Assembly (NCBI GenBank): GCA_964017045.1 | Contig: OZ024808.1 | Coordinates: 15,809,784 to 15,873,783, forward strand | Length of the DNA: 64,000 nucleotides | Direction: 5' to 3' | Source of the DNA: Omphiscola glabra | Taxonomy: Eukaryota > Mollusca > Gastropoda > Lymnaeidae | Shown: positions 58,601 to 62,186 of the stretch, piece after piece | Layout: every line of letters starts with the position of its first letter | Numbering within the stretch: the first letter of the stretch is position 1 | The notes under the pieces: model-generated | Told to the model about the DNA's origin: nothing | The model's database searches: none | The model's input: the letters and a program-made list of their open reading frames with translations, nothing else | Translations under genes and position numbers: made by a program

Positions 58601-59650
58601 AAATCCTGACATTAGTGATGAAAGATAAAGAAAATATTCACTAAATCCTCACATTAATGATGAAACACAAAGAAAATATTCACTAAATCCTGACATTAGT
58701 GACGGAAGTCAAAGAAAATATTCACTAAATCCTGACTTAGCAATGGAAGACAAAGAAAATATTCACTAAATCCTGACATTAGTGATGGAAGTGAAAGTAA
58801 ATATTCATTTTGTGGTGAGATATGTGTATAGAGAAAACATTAGAAATAGCCACTATGTAACCCCCAGATCATTCAAAGAGAAAATATTAGAAGGTTCTTG
58901 GTATGAAGTCAACAAATCATTTCATAAATTTAATTAGAAACTTCAAAAAACTAATTTTATCACAAACCAGTGACATACATTAACGTACAGTAAAGTAGCT
59001 TTCATCCTTGAATTAAGTGCCAACTACACAAATCTATTGCTAAATTCACTTACCAATGTCCCCAGCTTGGTAGCTGACAATCGTTGCATTAGCAGAAGCA
59101 TTGAAAACATCATAAATTACAAGCTTATCACTGCCCAGGAGTGCTAGATTCTTTACTTTAAAAAATACAGGTGCATTTGCTGTGATGTTAAAAACACAAG
59201 GTGAAGCTGGAACTGGAAGCTTTGCAGGTTGTGTTATAGTTCCGCTGGTGTTAGCATCGATATTTGAACCACATTCATTAGCACTAGCTGGAAAATAAAA
59301 GTTTAAGTAATTATTTATACTTTCATTATGACCTTTAACTTTCTTTATATCCATTACTTTCCAATATGACATTTAATTTTCTTAATATCCACTGATTTGC
59401 GATATGATATTTAATTTTCTTTATATTCACCACTTTCCAATATGAAATTATGTTCACTAATACTACTAGCCAATACCACATTTAATATTTTATTTTAATA
59501 TCATAAATACCATATCTAAGATGATTAAATTAGAACCATTACGCATTGCTCCTTATTAAAATCTCTAGTAATATTTAGAAAACTTTAAGATTTACCTTGT
59601 CCAGCCAAGAGGACACAGAGGGTGAAAACAAAGCAAATATGAGTCTCCAT
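22484..59650 (-). CDS. Seven-CUB/LDLa type I membrane protein gene, 19 coding exons, 896 aa (whole-gene entry)
   Basis: I assembled 19 minus-strand exons. All acceptors are AG, all donors GT, and the phases chain without a break, mostly phase 1. The total is 2691 nt with stop. Protein order: signal peptide 1-17; CUB1 about 19-130; CUB2 131-240; CUB3 241-348; CUB4 349-451; CUB5 452-568; CUB6 569-679; CUB7 680-791; LDLa about 792-828 (six Cys, calcium motif NDCGDNTDE); Pro/Thr stalk; one membrane helix about 852-872; 24-residue basic-then-polar tail. Each CUB is split over two or three exons. Most CUBs keep only the first Cys pair and CUB4 has none. CUBs plus a juxtamembrane LDLa and one helix is the plan of NETO and LEV-10 proteins, which cluster or modulate ligand-gated channels. 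That role is inference here. Potential N-glycosylation sites are frequent. Introns are filled with minisatellites, and intron 4 contains a TRPV-like gene on the other strand. Confidence 0.85.
22652..22827. repeat. 63-bp minisatellite, about 2.8 copies, intron 18 of the CUB/LDLa gene
   Basis: The unit contains GAACAAGGTAAGGAAGTGAT. It begins 20 bp upstream (minus strand) of the exon 19 acceptor. A second small duplication (2 x about 28 bp, CTAGCACTTTACAAAG) lies at about 22989-23041. Confidence 0.85.
23137..23307 (-). CDS. CUB/LDLa gene exon 18: LDLa domain and stalk
   Basis: Acceptor TTCCCCAG, donor GTGAGT, phase 1 to phase 1. It encodes CTSTQRCENGICMRKEWLC and NGKNDCGDNTDELNC: six cysteines and the acidic calcium-binding motif of an LDL-receptor class A repeat. 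A Pro/Thr-rich stalk (SGSPTPVPPTTQKP) follows. Confidence 0.9.
23558..23706. repeat. 26-bp minisatellite, about 5-6 copies, intron 17
   Basis: The unit is TAATAAATTTGTATCATAAT plus AGTTAG, nearly perfect. Confidence 0.9.
24058..24149. repeat. 19-bp minisatellite, about 5 copies, intron 17
   Basis: Unit CTGGTCTCATTTATTCTTG with single-base variants, ending about 45 bp before exon 17. Confidence 0.88.
24195..24355 (-). CDS. CUB/LDLa gene exon 17: CUB7, second part
   Basis: Acceptor TCCTCCACAG, donor GTAAGT, phase 2 to phase 1. It encodes KQSLKIFDGESLKNKSLDFA and ends GGFNISFETQ. A three-copy 45-bp array abuts the acceptor. Confidence 0.82.
24362..24497. repeat. 45-bp minisatellite, 3 copies, abutting the exon 17 acceptor
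   Basis: The unit starts GGACAATGAACAGCCACAAG and ends CACTACACAATATTA. It starts 7 bp from the exon edge, so part of the acceptor region belongs to the repeat. Confidence 0.88.
25020..26235. repeat. Diverged satellite-like array, about 170-bp period, about 7 copies, intron 16
   Basis: The landmark (T)ATGAGCTATATAAATATAAT recurs at about 25171, 25330, 25502, 25668, 25846, 26017 and 26185 (spacing 159-178 bp). Between these recur AACCATTTTAAAATATTCCG, a GCC.GGGGCCCTAAATTC block and a GATAAAACTTTGGTGAG block. Copies are clearly diverged. Confidence 0.82.
26800..26974 (-). CDS. CUB/LDLa gene exon 16: CUB7, first part
   Basis: Acceptor TCCCTCTCAG, donor GTGAGT, phase 1 to phase 2. It encodes TCGANLTSHFTFNVAVPSSL, SLCVWSID and VRFNITALEKDSTK. 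It contains the CUB Cys pair and several N-glycosylation sites. Confidence 0.8.
27014..27063. repeat. 16-bp tandem repeat, 3 copies, intron 15
   Basis: Unit AACATTTCACAACTAG, nearly perfect, about 40 bp upstream (minus strand) of the exon 16 acceptor. Confidence 0.85.
27103..27254. repeat. 30-bp minisatellite, about 5 copies, intron 15
   Basis: Unit built on GAAAATGTATACCTAGGACT plus GGTGCTATTA. ORFs on both strands through it are artefacts of the 30-bp period. Confidence 0.88.
27399..28070. repeat. 26-bp minisatellite, about 25 copies, starting at the exon 15 donor
   Basis: Unit ACAGACACCAGACAAACAAC plus TAACTT. On the minus strand nearly every unit contains GTAAGT, a consensus 5' splice site, and the array abuts the real donor of exon 15 (GTAGGT). 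Confidence 0.92.
28074..28205 (-). CDS. CUB/LDLa gene exon 15: CUB6, second part
   Basis: Acceptor CATTTCCAG, donor GTAGGT, phase 1 to phase 1. It encodes RDVTPTADLLVNATNVTKIE and ends AKVSYLRP. A 26-bp array containing repeated GTAAGT on this strand begins immediately at the donor. Confidence 0.82.
28492..28692 (-). CDS. CUB/LDLa gene exon 14: CUB6, first part
   Basis: Acceptor TTTAATCCCCAG, donor GTAGGT, phase 1 to phase 1. It encodes VCGGVLKSKGELTTPNYPNV, then KCAWTIND. TTPNYPNVYP is the canonical CUB signature, so this exon anchors the whole domain assignment. Confidence 0.88.
28797..28875. other. Strand-asymmetric purine tract (G-rich on plus, pyrimidine on minus)
   Basis: About 80 bp of almost only G and A with many GGG/GGGG runs, about 100 bp upstream (minus strand) of the exon 14 acceptor. 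On the gene's strand it is a long C/T tract; the plus strand could form a G-quadruplex. Confidence 0.6.
29226..29992. repeat. 39-bp minisatellite, about 19-20 copies, intron 13
   Basis: Unit CTAATGAGGTCACTATCCAC plus TAAGATTAATGACAATGTA in the left part, with a CTATGAGTTCACTATCCACC subfamily to the right. Because 39 is a multiple of three, both strands show long repeat ORFs, which are not genes. Confidence 0.92.
30158..30491. repeat. 46-bp minisatellite, about 7 copies, intron 13
   Basis: Unit built on CAATTATTCACCGCTCATAC and ATGGACATGTAATTTTGATA, ending about 30 bp from the exon 13 donor. Confidence 0.92.
30524..30597 (-). CDS. CUB/LDLa gene exon 13: CUB5, last part
   Basis: Acceptor CATCTGGCAG, donor GTAAAT, phase 2 to phase 1. 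It encodes VDLTRNTADPSPGKTALRYE and VVNSG. A 32-bp array begins about 30 bp upstream of the acceptor and a 46-bp array about 30 bp past the donor. Confidence 0.77.
30629..30818. repeat. 32-bp minisatellite, about 6 copies, at the exon 13 acceptor side
   Basis: Unit built on CTTAACGTTATGATATGGTT plus AACATATAAATA. It lies in the expected branch-point zone upstream (minus strand) of the exon 13 acceptor. Confidence 0.87.
30952..31149. mobile_element. hAT-type MITE (about 198 bp) with 8-bp target duplication
   Basis: Imperfect inverted ends GTGGTTGGCAAA and TTTGCCGACCA, flanked by CTAGCCCA at 30944-30951 and 31150-31157. The ends resemble the CAGTGGT(C/T)GGCAAA termini of hAT elements. Non-coding. 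Confidence 0.78.
31440..31560 (-). mobile_element. SINE-like repeat, inverted copy of the 5440-5670 family
   Basis: The minus strand reads TCATCTAAGAGAAGGCAAAC then TCTGAATTCAAACC, matching the core at about 5478-5515. The upstream part differs, so it is either a partial copy or a related family. Confidence 0.65.
31800..32290. mobile_element. Dispersed TTAA-starting repeat, copy 1 (right end unclear)
   Basis: It begins TTAACTCATTCCCGACGG. Shared with copy 2 (55510-55770) are GGTTGCGACTAAATG, ACCTCTCTC, TGCGTGATT, TGTTTCA and a GAGTT-(T)CAGG(A/C)AATAT 3' segment in the same order. A TTAA start is compatible with a piggyBac-type origin, but no matching inverted end was found. A two-copy 42-bp duplication follows at about 32260-32344. 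Confidence 0.55.
32393..32567 (-). CDS. CUB/LDLa gene exon 12: CUB5, middle part
   Basis: Acceptor TTTGGCAG, donor GTTAGA, phase 1 to phase 2. It encodes RIILYLDSLTLRPRDSLKVF and continues to VHGAAQEGI, the D-x-L-x-V-F/Y core of a CUB domain. Confidence 0.8.
32860..32961 (-). CDS. CUB/LDLa gene exon 11: CUB5, first part
   Basis: Acceptor TTGTACAG, donor GTGAGC, phase 1 to phase 1. It encodes GCDQLATGNSGSWNYNSNVT and GVCRYTVIPNTNTDG, with the CUB Cys pair. Confidence 0.8.
33120..33266. repeat. 26-bp minisatellite, about 5-6 copies, intron 10
   Basis: Units ACAAGTTCATCTTTCATCAC plus ATTAAA, with a TTTATATGTCATCAC variant. Confidence 0.85.
33399..33628. mobile_element. Foldback element (about 230 bp) with a hammerhead-like motif
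   Basis: The outer arms are AAGTAAGGTTAAACCTGAAA and its near-inverse TTTCAGGTTTAACTTTACTT. The inner arms AAATAGCACTTAGCTGAGAA / TTCTCAGCTAAGTGCTATTT are a perfect inverted pair. On the minus strand, 33448-33471 reads CTGATGA, a GGC...GCC hairpin, then GACAC, which resembles a degenerate hammerhead core as found in Penelope-like retroelements. Confidence 0.6.
33705..33966. repeat. 42-bp minisatellite, about 6 copies, intron 10
   Basis: Unit TGACCTTTACCATCCCTTAT plus TACATACATACTGTATCTAA and CA. The 14-residue repeat ORF on the minus strand is an artefact. Confidence 0.9.
34008..34272. repeat. Degenerate tandem repeat, intron 10
   Basis: Interleaved units with ATATGCACATC and CAATCCCTATATGCACATCT; periods of about 25-60 bp. 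Confidence 0.75.
34563..35923. repeat. Composite minisatellite (25/27/50-bp units), 1.36 kb, intron 10
   Basis: Core GTCCTCATGTTGGGACACTG. The left third is a 50-bp dimer (GGTCACACATTAA + GGACACTGGCATTTT), the middle uses 27-bp units, and the right end uses 25-bp units (GGACTGTTATTTA). All ORFs through it are artefacts. Confidence 0.93.
36395..36618. repeat. 24-bp minisatellite, about 9 copies, intron 10
   Basis: Unit TTGGACGTTGCAGTTACTGG plus TGTA, almost perfect. A smaller duplication follows at about 36750-36820. Confidence 0.93.
37101..37213 (-). CDS. CUB/LDLa gene exon 10: CUB4, last part
   Basis: Acceptor CACTCAACAG, donor GTGAGT, phase 2 to phase 1. It encodes GLPNLKIVIGGTSVLVAVTR and ends FSSLAPG. 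It was not visible as a long ORF in this frame; found by phase continuity. Confidence 0.72.
37632..37726 (-). CDS. CUB/LDLa gene exon 9: CUB4, middle part
   Basis: Acceptor TTCTATGAAG, donor GTTAGT, phase 0 to phase 2. It encodes VKVNISDRTINETSVVFYDG and onward to VLVSL. Recognised because it links exons 8 and 10 in phase and supplies the central CUB strands. Confidence 0.72.
38010..38330. repeat. Degenerate tandem repeat, intron 8
   Basis: Recurring GAGCACCCCCATGTACCACC-like blocks of about 25-35 bp with many substitutions, just past the exon 8 donor. Confidence 0.65.
38381..38481 (-). CDS. CUB/LDLa gene exon 8: CUB4, first part
   Basis: Acceptor ACCTTGCAG, entered in phase 1 and ending in phase 0 at GTGAGG. 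It encodes DAGGPINSQGELSVDDKQEN and ends QLNASPGQV. A second possible donor three bases earlier (GTGGTG) would drop one Val. No cysteine is present, unlike the other CUB first exons. Confidence 0.75.
38850..39612 (-). pseudogene. RNase H-domain fragment of a non-LTR retrotransposon
   Basis: The main readable part (about 39110-39612) encodes TASNFDAELEAIHRALESVY (catalytic Glu), VVVFSDSRSALEIL (catalytic Asp), VQWIPGHIDIIGNVKADTLV (C-terminal His/Asp motif) and a following helix. The first catalytic Asp (TDGS) is not seen upstream. After frameshifts near 39120 and 38990, the end shows TEHCPLGTYFWRLNN and a CNL..ETLAHLLTECPSL motif, the usual tail after RNase H in such elements. It is a truncated, frameshifted copy in intron 7; no reverse transcriptase is present. 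Confidence 0.8.
39770..39868 (-). CDS. CUB/LDLa gene exon 7: CUB3, second part
   Basis: Acceptor ATGTTCACAG, phase 1 to phase 1. It encodes DSLFLSSGSKAVISLQLGDF and ends LNLSLLAAG. The donor is again GTTGGT, as in exon 6. Confidence 0.77.
40283..40730. repeat. 44-bp minisatellite, about 10 copies, continuous with the exon 6 donor
   Basis: Unit CAGCTTCTGTATTTAAACTA plus TACCATCTTATGATAACTGC and ACCC. The unit nearest exon 6 continues across the junction: the last 7 exon bases plus the donor align to the unit with three mismatches over 28 bases. Confidence 0.92.
40734..40958 (-). CDS. CUB/LDLa gene exon 6: CUB3, first part
   Basis: Acceptor CTTTCTGCAG, phase 1 to phase 1. It encodes DCSGKVPNITTLEVSKNFSN, YVCRWVV and ISDGYDLLTF. 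The donor consistent with the phase is the non-consensus GTTGGT; a GTATAT four bases later would break the frame with exon 7. Minisatellites border the exon on both sides. Confidence 0.78.
40976..41352. repeat. 12-bp purine/pyrimidine-biased minisatellite upstream of the exon 6 acceptor
   Basis: Plus-strand core GAGGAGTGATAAG. On the gene strand it is CTTATCACTCCTC repeated with variants for about 375 bp, starting 18 bp from the exon 6 acceptor. Confidence 0.9.
41526..41762. repeat. 40-bp minisatellite, about 6 copies, intron 5
   Basis: Unit CACAGTTGATCTGCTTTAGC plus ACAATGACAGATGGCCCAGG. Confidence 0.92.
42390..43476. repeat. 29-bp minisatellite, about 36 copies, intron 5
   Basis: Unit TTGACAACTGTAACAGCTAG plus GTTCTTGGT, with TTTAAC/TTTGAC variants. 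Copies are more diverged at the left end. It ends about 30 bp from the exon 5 donor. Confidence 0.93.
43506..43622 (-). CDS. CUB/LDLa gene exon 5: CUB2, second part
   Basis: Acceptor CTTCTTTCAG, donor GTAAGA, phase 1 to phase 1 (39 codons). It encodes NTSSGEDFFAEGTKPVRLVF and ends GFSIFVEPVVN. A large 46-bp array starts about 300 bp upstream of the acceptor and a 29-bp array about 30 bp past the donor. Confidence 0.8.
43925..46420. repeat. 46-bp minisatellite, about 54 copies (2.5 kb), intron 4
   Basis: Unit AGTGACAGTGCTTACAGCCA plus CACTAGGTACACAAACACCA and AGCACT. Two variable sites (CACACTAGG/CACTGTAGG/CACTCTAGG and CACTAG/CAGTAG) mix along the array; the leftmost copies are the most diverged. 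The largest tandem array in the window. Confidence 0.94.
46424..47149. other. Unassigned intron 4 sequence with a pyrimidine tract
   Basis: About 46466-46566 is C/T-rich (CCTCTCCTCTTTC type) ending in a C run. The rest shows no ORF, repeat or signal that I can support. Confidence 0.5.
47150..47530. repeat. Degenerate tandem repeat, intron 4
   Basis: Recurring GTAGACAAAATGACCAGTGA and GGCATAAGTCATGTACATA blocks with a period of about 35-60 bp. Confidence 0.7.
48035..48059. other. Perfect 11-bp hairpin
   Basis: ACCGTGGTCAT, loop TTG, ATGACCACGGT. It lies in a GC-richer stretch (47840-48110) of unknown origin, possibly a transposon fragment. Confidence 0.6.
48198..48390. mobile_element. hAT-type MITE A (193 bp) with 8-bp target duplication
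   Basis: Ends CAGTGGTTCTCAAAC and GTTGAGAACCGCTG; flanking ATCTACAG on both sides (48190-48197, 48391-48398). The termini are those of the widespread hAT (Charlie-like) group. Non-coding. Confidence 0.92.
48431..48608. mobile_element. hAT-type MITE B (178 bp), same family inverted, with 8-bp target duplication
   Basis: Ends CAGCGGTTCTCAACC and GGTTGAGAACCACTG; flanking CACTAGCA on both sides (48423-48430, 48609-48616). The sequence is the reverse complement of MITE A with substitutions, 40 bp away. Confidence 0.92.
48731..49478. repeat. 53-bp minisatellite, about 14 copies, intron 4
   Basis: Unit CTCAGTTTACTAAGACTAGA plus AAGTTCAGATGATGAGACAA and TGAGCGACAACTG, with CATG insertions in some copies. 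Confidence 0.93.
49620..49700. repeat. 20-bp tandem repeat, 4 copies, intron 4
   Basis: Unit TGGAGACTGTTATAATGACC. Confidence 0.88.
49701..50720. other. Upstream flank of the TRPV-like gene
   Basis: Two poly-G tracts (50168-50182, 50517-50530) and AT-rich DNA. No ORF supported; presumably promoter-proximal for the plus-strand gene, but no element is recognised. Confidence 0.4.
50721..50987 (+). promoter_or_regulatory. Probable 5' leader of the TRPV-like gene with short upstream ORFs
   Basis: GC content rises here. Before the chosen start there are several short upstream ATG ORFs, for example one of 16 codons (MKQIFEVLARKAITRP) ending at the TGA at 50952-50954, which is also the in-frame stop upstream of the main ORF. 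Confidence 0.4.
50988..53975 (+). CDS. TRPV-like cation channel, intronless (995 aa), nested antisense in intron 4 of the CUB/LDLa gene
   Basis: ATG at 50988 is the first Met after an in-frame TGA (50952). Residues 10-77 are four near-identical 17-residue repeats (VGDKPSSVVQTKKIVEA). Ankyrin repeats follow: DTLLHTAALYQ about 142, GQTALHITLSKG about 178, FPLSVAALTFNEQ about 228, NGDTLIHTLIKF about 258, MSALKLAAHLGQ about 315. Six membrane segments: about 434-456, 496-515, 535-552, 559-580, 602-622 and 658-684. A pore loop with LGLGDID at about 645-651, in the place of the TRPV GMGD filter, lies before S6. After S6 comes WDLQRLSLILFLE, the TRP box. The S1-S2 loop is rich in N-x-T sites. A Ser/Gln-rich tail of about 280 residues has no known domain. 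A cation channel for sensory signalling is the family expectation; ligand and gating are unknown. A GTGAGT at 53935 could be a donor, so the last 12 codons are less certain. Confidence 0.88.
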   Translation: MTKRNKIRSVGDKPSSVVQTKKIVEAVGDKPSSVVQTKKIVEAVGDKPSSVVQTKKIVEAVGDKPSSVVQSKKIVEDVGNTYKLLNDLHDNIKKGSQGNADAIKILDELFSRDNGGALLNYRQTNKEQYTGGTHGERGTEDTLLHTAALYQEDTDLLQKLVTGCPGLVTVARTGDWLGQTALHITLSKGNDRASELIIEYAGADKQEQLFASRATGSKFNDTVLMGQFPLSVAALTFNEQMVSFLLDKGDRISRQNSNGDTLIHTLIKFAGVRREKTSKVVNMLHFLHDKLRDCQTSRPREDPRAIWYKANRDKMSALKLAAHLGQLETFSAILRLDRVYRVLESHDGVMDTHRYDVTEIDPMTQQKSEFEKLKAELKGGYPQVCSLKARFQSRRPLSVLEIICSRSVKQAHGLVNVDVVKDIIRKKWIWYRKIHYTWALFHLSFTVLLSTYAVFKTKVINSDIAGVNTTTNGLNTTMTNGLGNTTHQQHRAFTDISIYVHVVYAAFIILFELRRSLYLRQWWYWRLPHHNAWYRTTLIIFSISLILDCILYKTGVDNQIPLLLALLIGWWFLTFFLRSVKKFSFYTVMFQKVLSGDLPRSCSIILLELFSFSLAMYITIRTEPERKEFQDIWSTLLTMFNLMLGLGDIDLLYEARELWLAVILYVMFILITYLLLINSLIAMMSKTCNSVSDHRDAQWDLQRLSLILFLESTLFFHKLQVGPLNQLKYVSKTEMIGREVNERRHYHRFSSHQTNQSSGRERWQRPDMISTFGFPEQKTYENMRSTLHSSSHELNDNERRTLHPSSSDSYDKKISSTATRTCRFTQPNLDSPTENDESTKQQPSNHFVQLIPVGFIPHSNSILGTQTTWHSLPQSNQLYYRGTKETLQPSNQPPIVSITDTSLLQAQPFYCILVQPGVNVEPMPMVASQTQPSLPRPVNVVNLSSQRRGSGHQKSTSGDTVETGGEKDQKHVWLDVNDLDSEGESFRRFNEGSFP
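51014..51220 (+). repeat. 51-bp coding minisatellite, 4 copies, in the TRPV-like gene
   Basis: Each unit encodes VGDKPSSVVQTKKIVEA; the copies differ by only a few bases, so the amplification is recent or homogenised. The length is a multiple of three, which keeps the frame. Confidence 0.93.
53976..54626 (+). other. 3' flank of the TRPV-like gene
   Basis: AT-rich with no ORF supported; presumably the 3' UTR. No canonical AATAAA close to the stop stood out. Confidence 0.4.
54627..55028. repeat. 22-bp minisatellite, about 18 copies, downstream of the TRPV-like gene
   Basis: Core GAGTCTGTGTACAAGGTTCA with TGAGTACA and GTTACA variants. Confidence 0.88.
55029..55509. other. Unassigned intron 4 sequence
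   Basis: Nothing recognised; AT-rich single-copy-looking DNA. Confidence 0.5.
55510..55770. mobile_element. Dispersed repeat, copy 2 of the 31800 family
   Basis: Same order of landmarks as 31800-32290 (GGTTGCGACTAAATG, ACCTCTCTC, TGCGTGATT, TGTTTCA, then a GAGTT...TTCAGGCAATAT segment), same orientation, more diverged and with no TTAA at its left edge. Confidence 0.55.
55829..56041 (-). CDS. CUB/LDLa gene exon 4: CUB2, first part
   Basis: Acceptor CTCCCACAG, donor GTAAGT, phase 1 to phase 1. It begins DCTVDISNDW and contains FTCTYSVTC (an extra Cys compared with the other modules), then LSFLSLSVFNNSRLSLSSG. The downstream intron is 12.2 kb and hosts the TRPV-like gene. Confidence 0.82.
56226..57690. 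repeat. 24-bp minisatellite, about 61 copies (1.46 kb), intron 3
   Basis: Unit GTGTACTTGGAACTATCTGT plus GTAT, with TTAGAAC, AACATAGAGC and GCATATTTAG variants. The period is a multiple of three, so repeat ORFs of up to about 330 codons appear in several frames; none is a gene. Confidence 0.95.
57893..57991 (-). CDS. CUB/LDLa gene exon 3: CUB1, second part
   Basis: Acceptor GAATTTCAG, donor GTGAGT, phase 1 to phase 1. It encodes APFPVVAGLQQNILIIFTAV and ends WTLDYSLG, the last beta strands of a CUB domain. Confidence 0.8.
58441..58806. repeat. 42-bp minisatellite, about 8-9 copies, intron 2
   Basis: Unit GACAAAGAAAATATTCACTA plus AATCCTGACATTAGTGATGG and AA, imperfect. Confidence 0.9.
59054..59287 (-). 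CDS. CUB/LDLa gene exon 2: CUB1, first part
   Basis: Acceptor TTTTCCAG, donor GTAAGT. It encodes ASANECGSNIDANTSGTITQ and onward, with one Cys pair (ECG...PCVF) and LALLGSDKLVIYD, the typical CUB hydrophobic strand followed by a D-x-L core. Several N-x-T/S sites. Ends in phase 1. Confidence 0.82.
59596..59650 (-). CDS. CUB/LDLa gene exon 1: start codon and signal peptide
   Basis: ATG then a hydrophobic core (METHICFVFTLCVLLAGQ), ending in phase 1 at GTAAAT. The peptide is a typical cleavable signal. The start was chosen because it gives the signal peptide and the next exon follows in phase. Confidence 0.82.
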
Positions 59651-60671
59651 CAGGCTGGTGAGATCAAAAATGCGAAAAGAACAAAGTAATCCAAAAAAAA
59701 TGTCTGATATACATTTTTGAATATTTTGTTTATAATTTATAATACTTTTTTTTTGCCTTTTGCTTATTTAGAATTTCATTTACAATGTGGCATACGTTTT
59801 GTTTAGTAAAATCTAAAGATAAAATAACTGAAGACAAGGTAAAAAAAATGGCCAGGGGAGAAAAAAGTTGCTTTGTCTGAGAGAAAAAAAACCTGACGAA
59901 ATCAGCCTTTAATGTTTGGAATAGGCTCATCAATGGCACATCTTTGACAAGAGCTGGTTACGTCAGAGGTCAATTTATCTATGAGTGCCAGTTTCTTAAT
60001 GATGACAACAGGTTACTGTCCCTAGTGCCCAGTTAAAGTACCCTGTACTATTGCATTATGTGACGACCTGATATAAAAAATGCAATCTATTCTTCAACAA
60101 TCCTTTTTTTAAAAATTAAGATTATGATTTTTTTTCATGGAAATATGTTTTATGTTTATTTTTATATTTATACAACTAATAGAAGCATAATTACTATCCA
60201 AACTAGCTCAAGTGTTTCAAAAGTTATGAATTTTATTAGTAAGGACCTAAAACCACTTTTTCACTATTTCGTGACCCTAATTTTGCTTTTGTTTTTATGC
60301 CCATAAATTTATTAAAAAATGAGACCAAAATATAATATTTACAGGGAACATAGTTAAATATGAGTTCTTCTAAATAAAGCCACAAAATATAAGTTAAGTT
60401 TTTAAAATTCCGCTAAAAAATTTAAAATCTTAATAATTTTCCTAATTAAAATGTATTAAATGCTGACTCCTCACTTATTTGTATTTAATGCATTAATTTT
60501 GTTGATATATAAATTTTTAAAATATCCCAACAATAATAATAAGAAGACTATTTATTAGATACTAAAATATATGACCCGTTGTTATCGGGATAATAATGGT
60601 AATTCCTTTTCCATAATTTCTACCTGCTGTTGCAAAAACTCATCACAATTCCTAACTTTAAAAAGAAGTAT
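59651..60671. other. Upstream flank of the CUB/LDLa gene
   Basis: AT-rich. On the minus strand it contains the 5' leader and presumably the promoter. No ORF or motif that I can support. Confidence 0.45.
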
Positions 60672-62186
60672 CTATCTAATGACATTTGTAAGGCAATCAT
60701 GGTATGGATCTAATTCCATATCAGATAGTGTGGTCTCAGCTTCGGCCTCCTCTTCATCTTGCCACAAGTAGTCGTCCTCAGTACCATCTAATGAATTTGA
60801 TATGCCACACTTCTTGAAAGACTTGATTACTGTTACTGCACCAATATCATTCAAGGCTTTTAAGACAAACTTGCACAAAACATCCAACTGTGGAGCACGT
60901 ATGTTTCCTCCTTTTGTGAATGACTTTTCATCGTTAACCATCCACTCATCACACTGTTCTCAATCTTTAAATGGCTTGTTTAGGCTGTACCAATGATGTC
61001 AATCATGCAGAAATAACTGCGGCCTCTGTGTTTATTCTTGCCAGCCTTTGCTTGGTGCTGGGAGTTAAAAGAGCCCTGAACATATCCCACACCAGTAGAC
61101 TACGTTTTTGAATAAGTCCACCTGGTCGCACTCTCCATACATTTTCAAGCCATAGCTTAACCCCTTCTTCTTCCATCCAATCCATCCAGCCTTTCTCATT
61201 CACATGTACATAACAACCAACAGGGAACTTGAGTTTCGGCATTGTTTTTCTTTTAAAAACAATCATTGGTCTCAGTTTGACGCCATCAGCTGTGCATGCT
61301 AGTACCACTGTTATAATCATTGGTCTCAGTTTGACGCCATCAGCTGTGCATGCTAGTACCACTGTTATAATCATTGGTCTCAGTTTGACGTCATCCGCTG
61401 TGCATGCTAGTACCACTGTTATAATCATTGGTCTCAGTTTGGCGCCATCAGCTGTGCATGCTAGTACCACTGTTATAATCATTGGTCTCAGTTTAGCGCC
61501 ATCAGCTGTGCAAGCTAGTACCACTGTTATGATCATTGGTCTCAGTTTAGCACCATCAGCTGTGCATGCTAGTACCACTGCTATAATCATTGGTCTGTTT
61601 GGCGCCATCAGCTGTGCATGCTAGTACCACTGTTATAATCATTGGTCTCAGTTTGGCGCCATCAGCTGTGCATGCTAGTACCACTGTTATAATCATTGGT
61701 CTCAGTTTGACGTCATCCGCTGTGCATGCTAGTACCACTGTTATAATCATTGGTCTCAGTTTGACGCCATCATCTGTGCACGCTAGTACCACTGTTATAA
61801 TCATTGGTCTCAGTTTAGCTGCATCAGCTGTGCATGCTAGTACCACTGTTATAATCATTGGTCTCAGTTTAGCGCCATCAGCTGTGCATGCTAGTACCAC
61901 TCTAAAACTGGACTTCTCATGTCCTGTTGTTTTAATTAAAATTGTTTTTTCACCTTTTGGATGGACAGTTTTATTTCCAACCCTATCAAAATTCATTGGA
62001 GTTTCATCCATATTTCTGATACTACTTAACACATAGCCATGTTTATTGCGCTGTTGTATTACATATCCATGGAAACAATTTACTTTGGCATTTAGATCTG
62101 CAGGTAATTTTTGTGCAGTTTTCGTCTTTTGCCTCAGTACCAGATTATGCCTGTCCGAGAATCCAGTACACCAGAATACAGTGGCC
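60672..62186 (-). pseudogene. Decayed pogo/Tigger-like transposase with expanded internal repeat
   Basis: On the minus strand the 5' part reads KATVFWCTGFSDRHNLVLRQ and KTAQKLPADLNAKV (CENPB-type DNA-binding tail), then NMDETPMNFD (first catalytic Asp). VVLACTADGAKLRPMI follows, present about 12 times instead of once, then FKRKTMPKLKFP and LLVWDMFRALLTPSTKQR (second Asp). The third catalytic Asp region, expected before SLNKPFK, is missing: the frame closes after AAVISA and the C-terminal part (WMVNDEKSFTKGGN, SFKKCGISNSLDGTEDD) is in another frame. A frameshift also lies in the repeat near 61600. The element cannot encode an active transposase. Its 5' part is cut by a TTAA-flanked MITE at 62187-62898. 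Confidence 0.88.
61261..61905. repeat. 54-bp minisatellite, about 12 copies, derived from transposase coding sequence
   Basis: Minus-strand unit encodes VVLACTADGAKLRPMIIT (18 codons). One copy near 61600 is about 7 bases short, which shifts the frame. The outermost copies join smoothly to transposase sequence that normally has one such segment. Confidence 0.93.
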
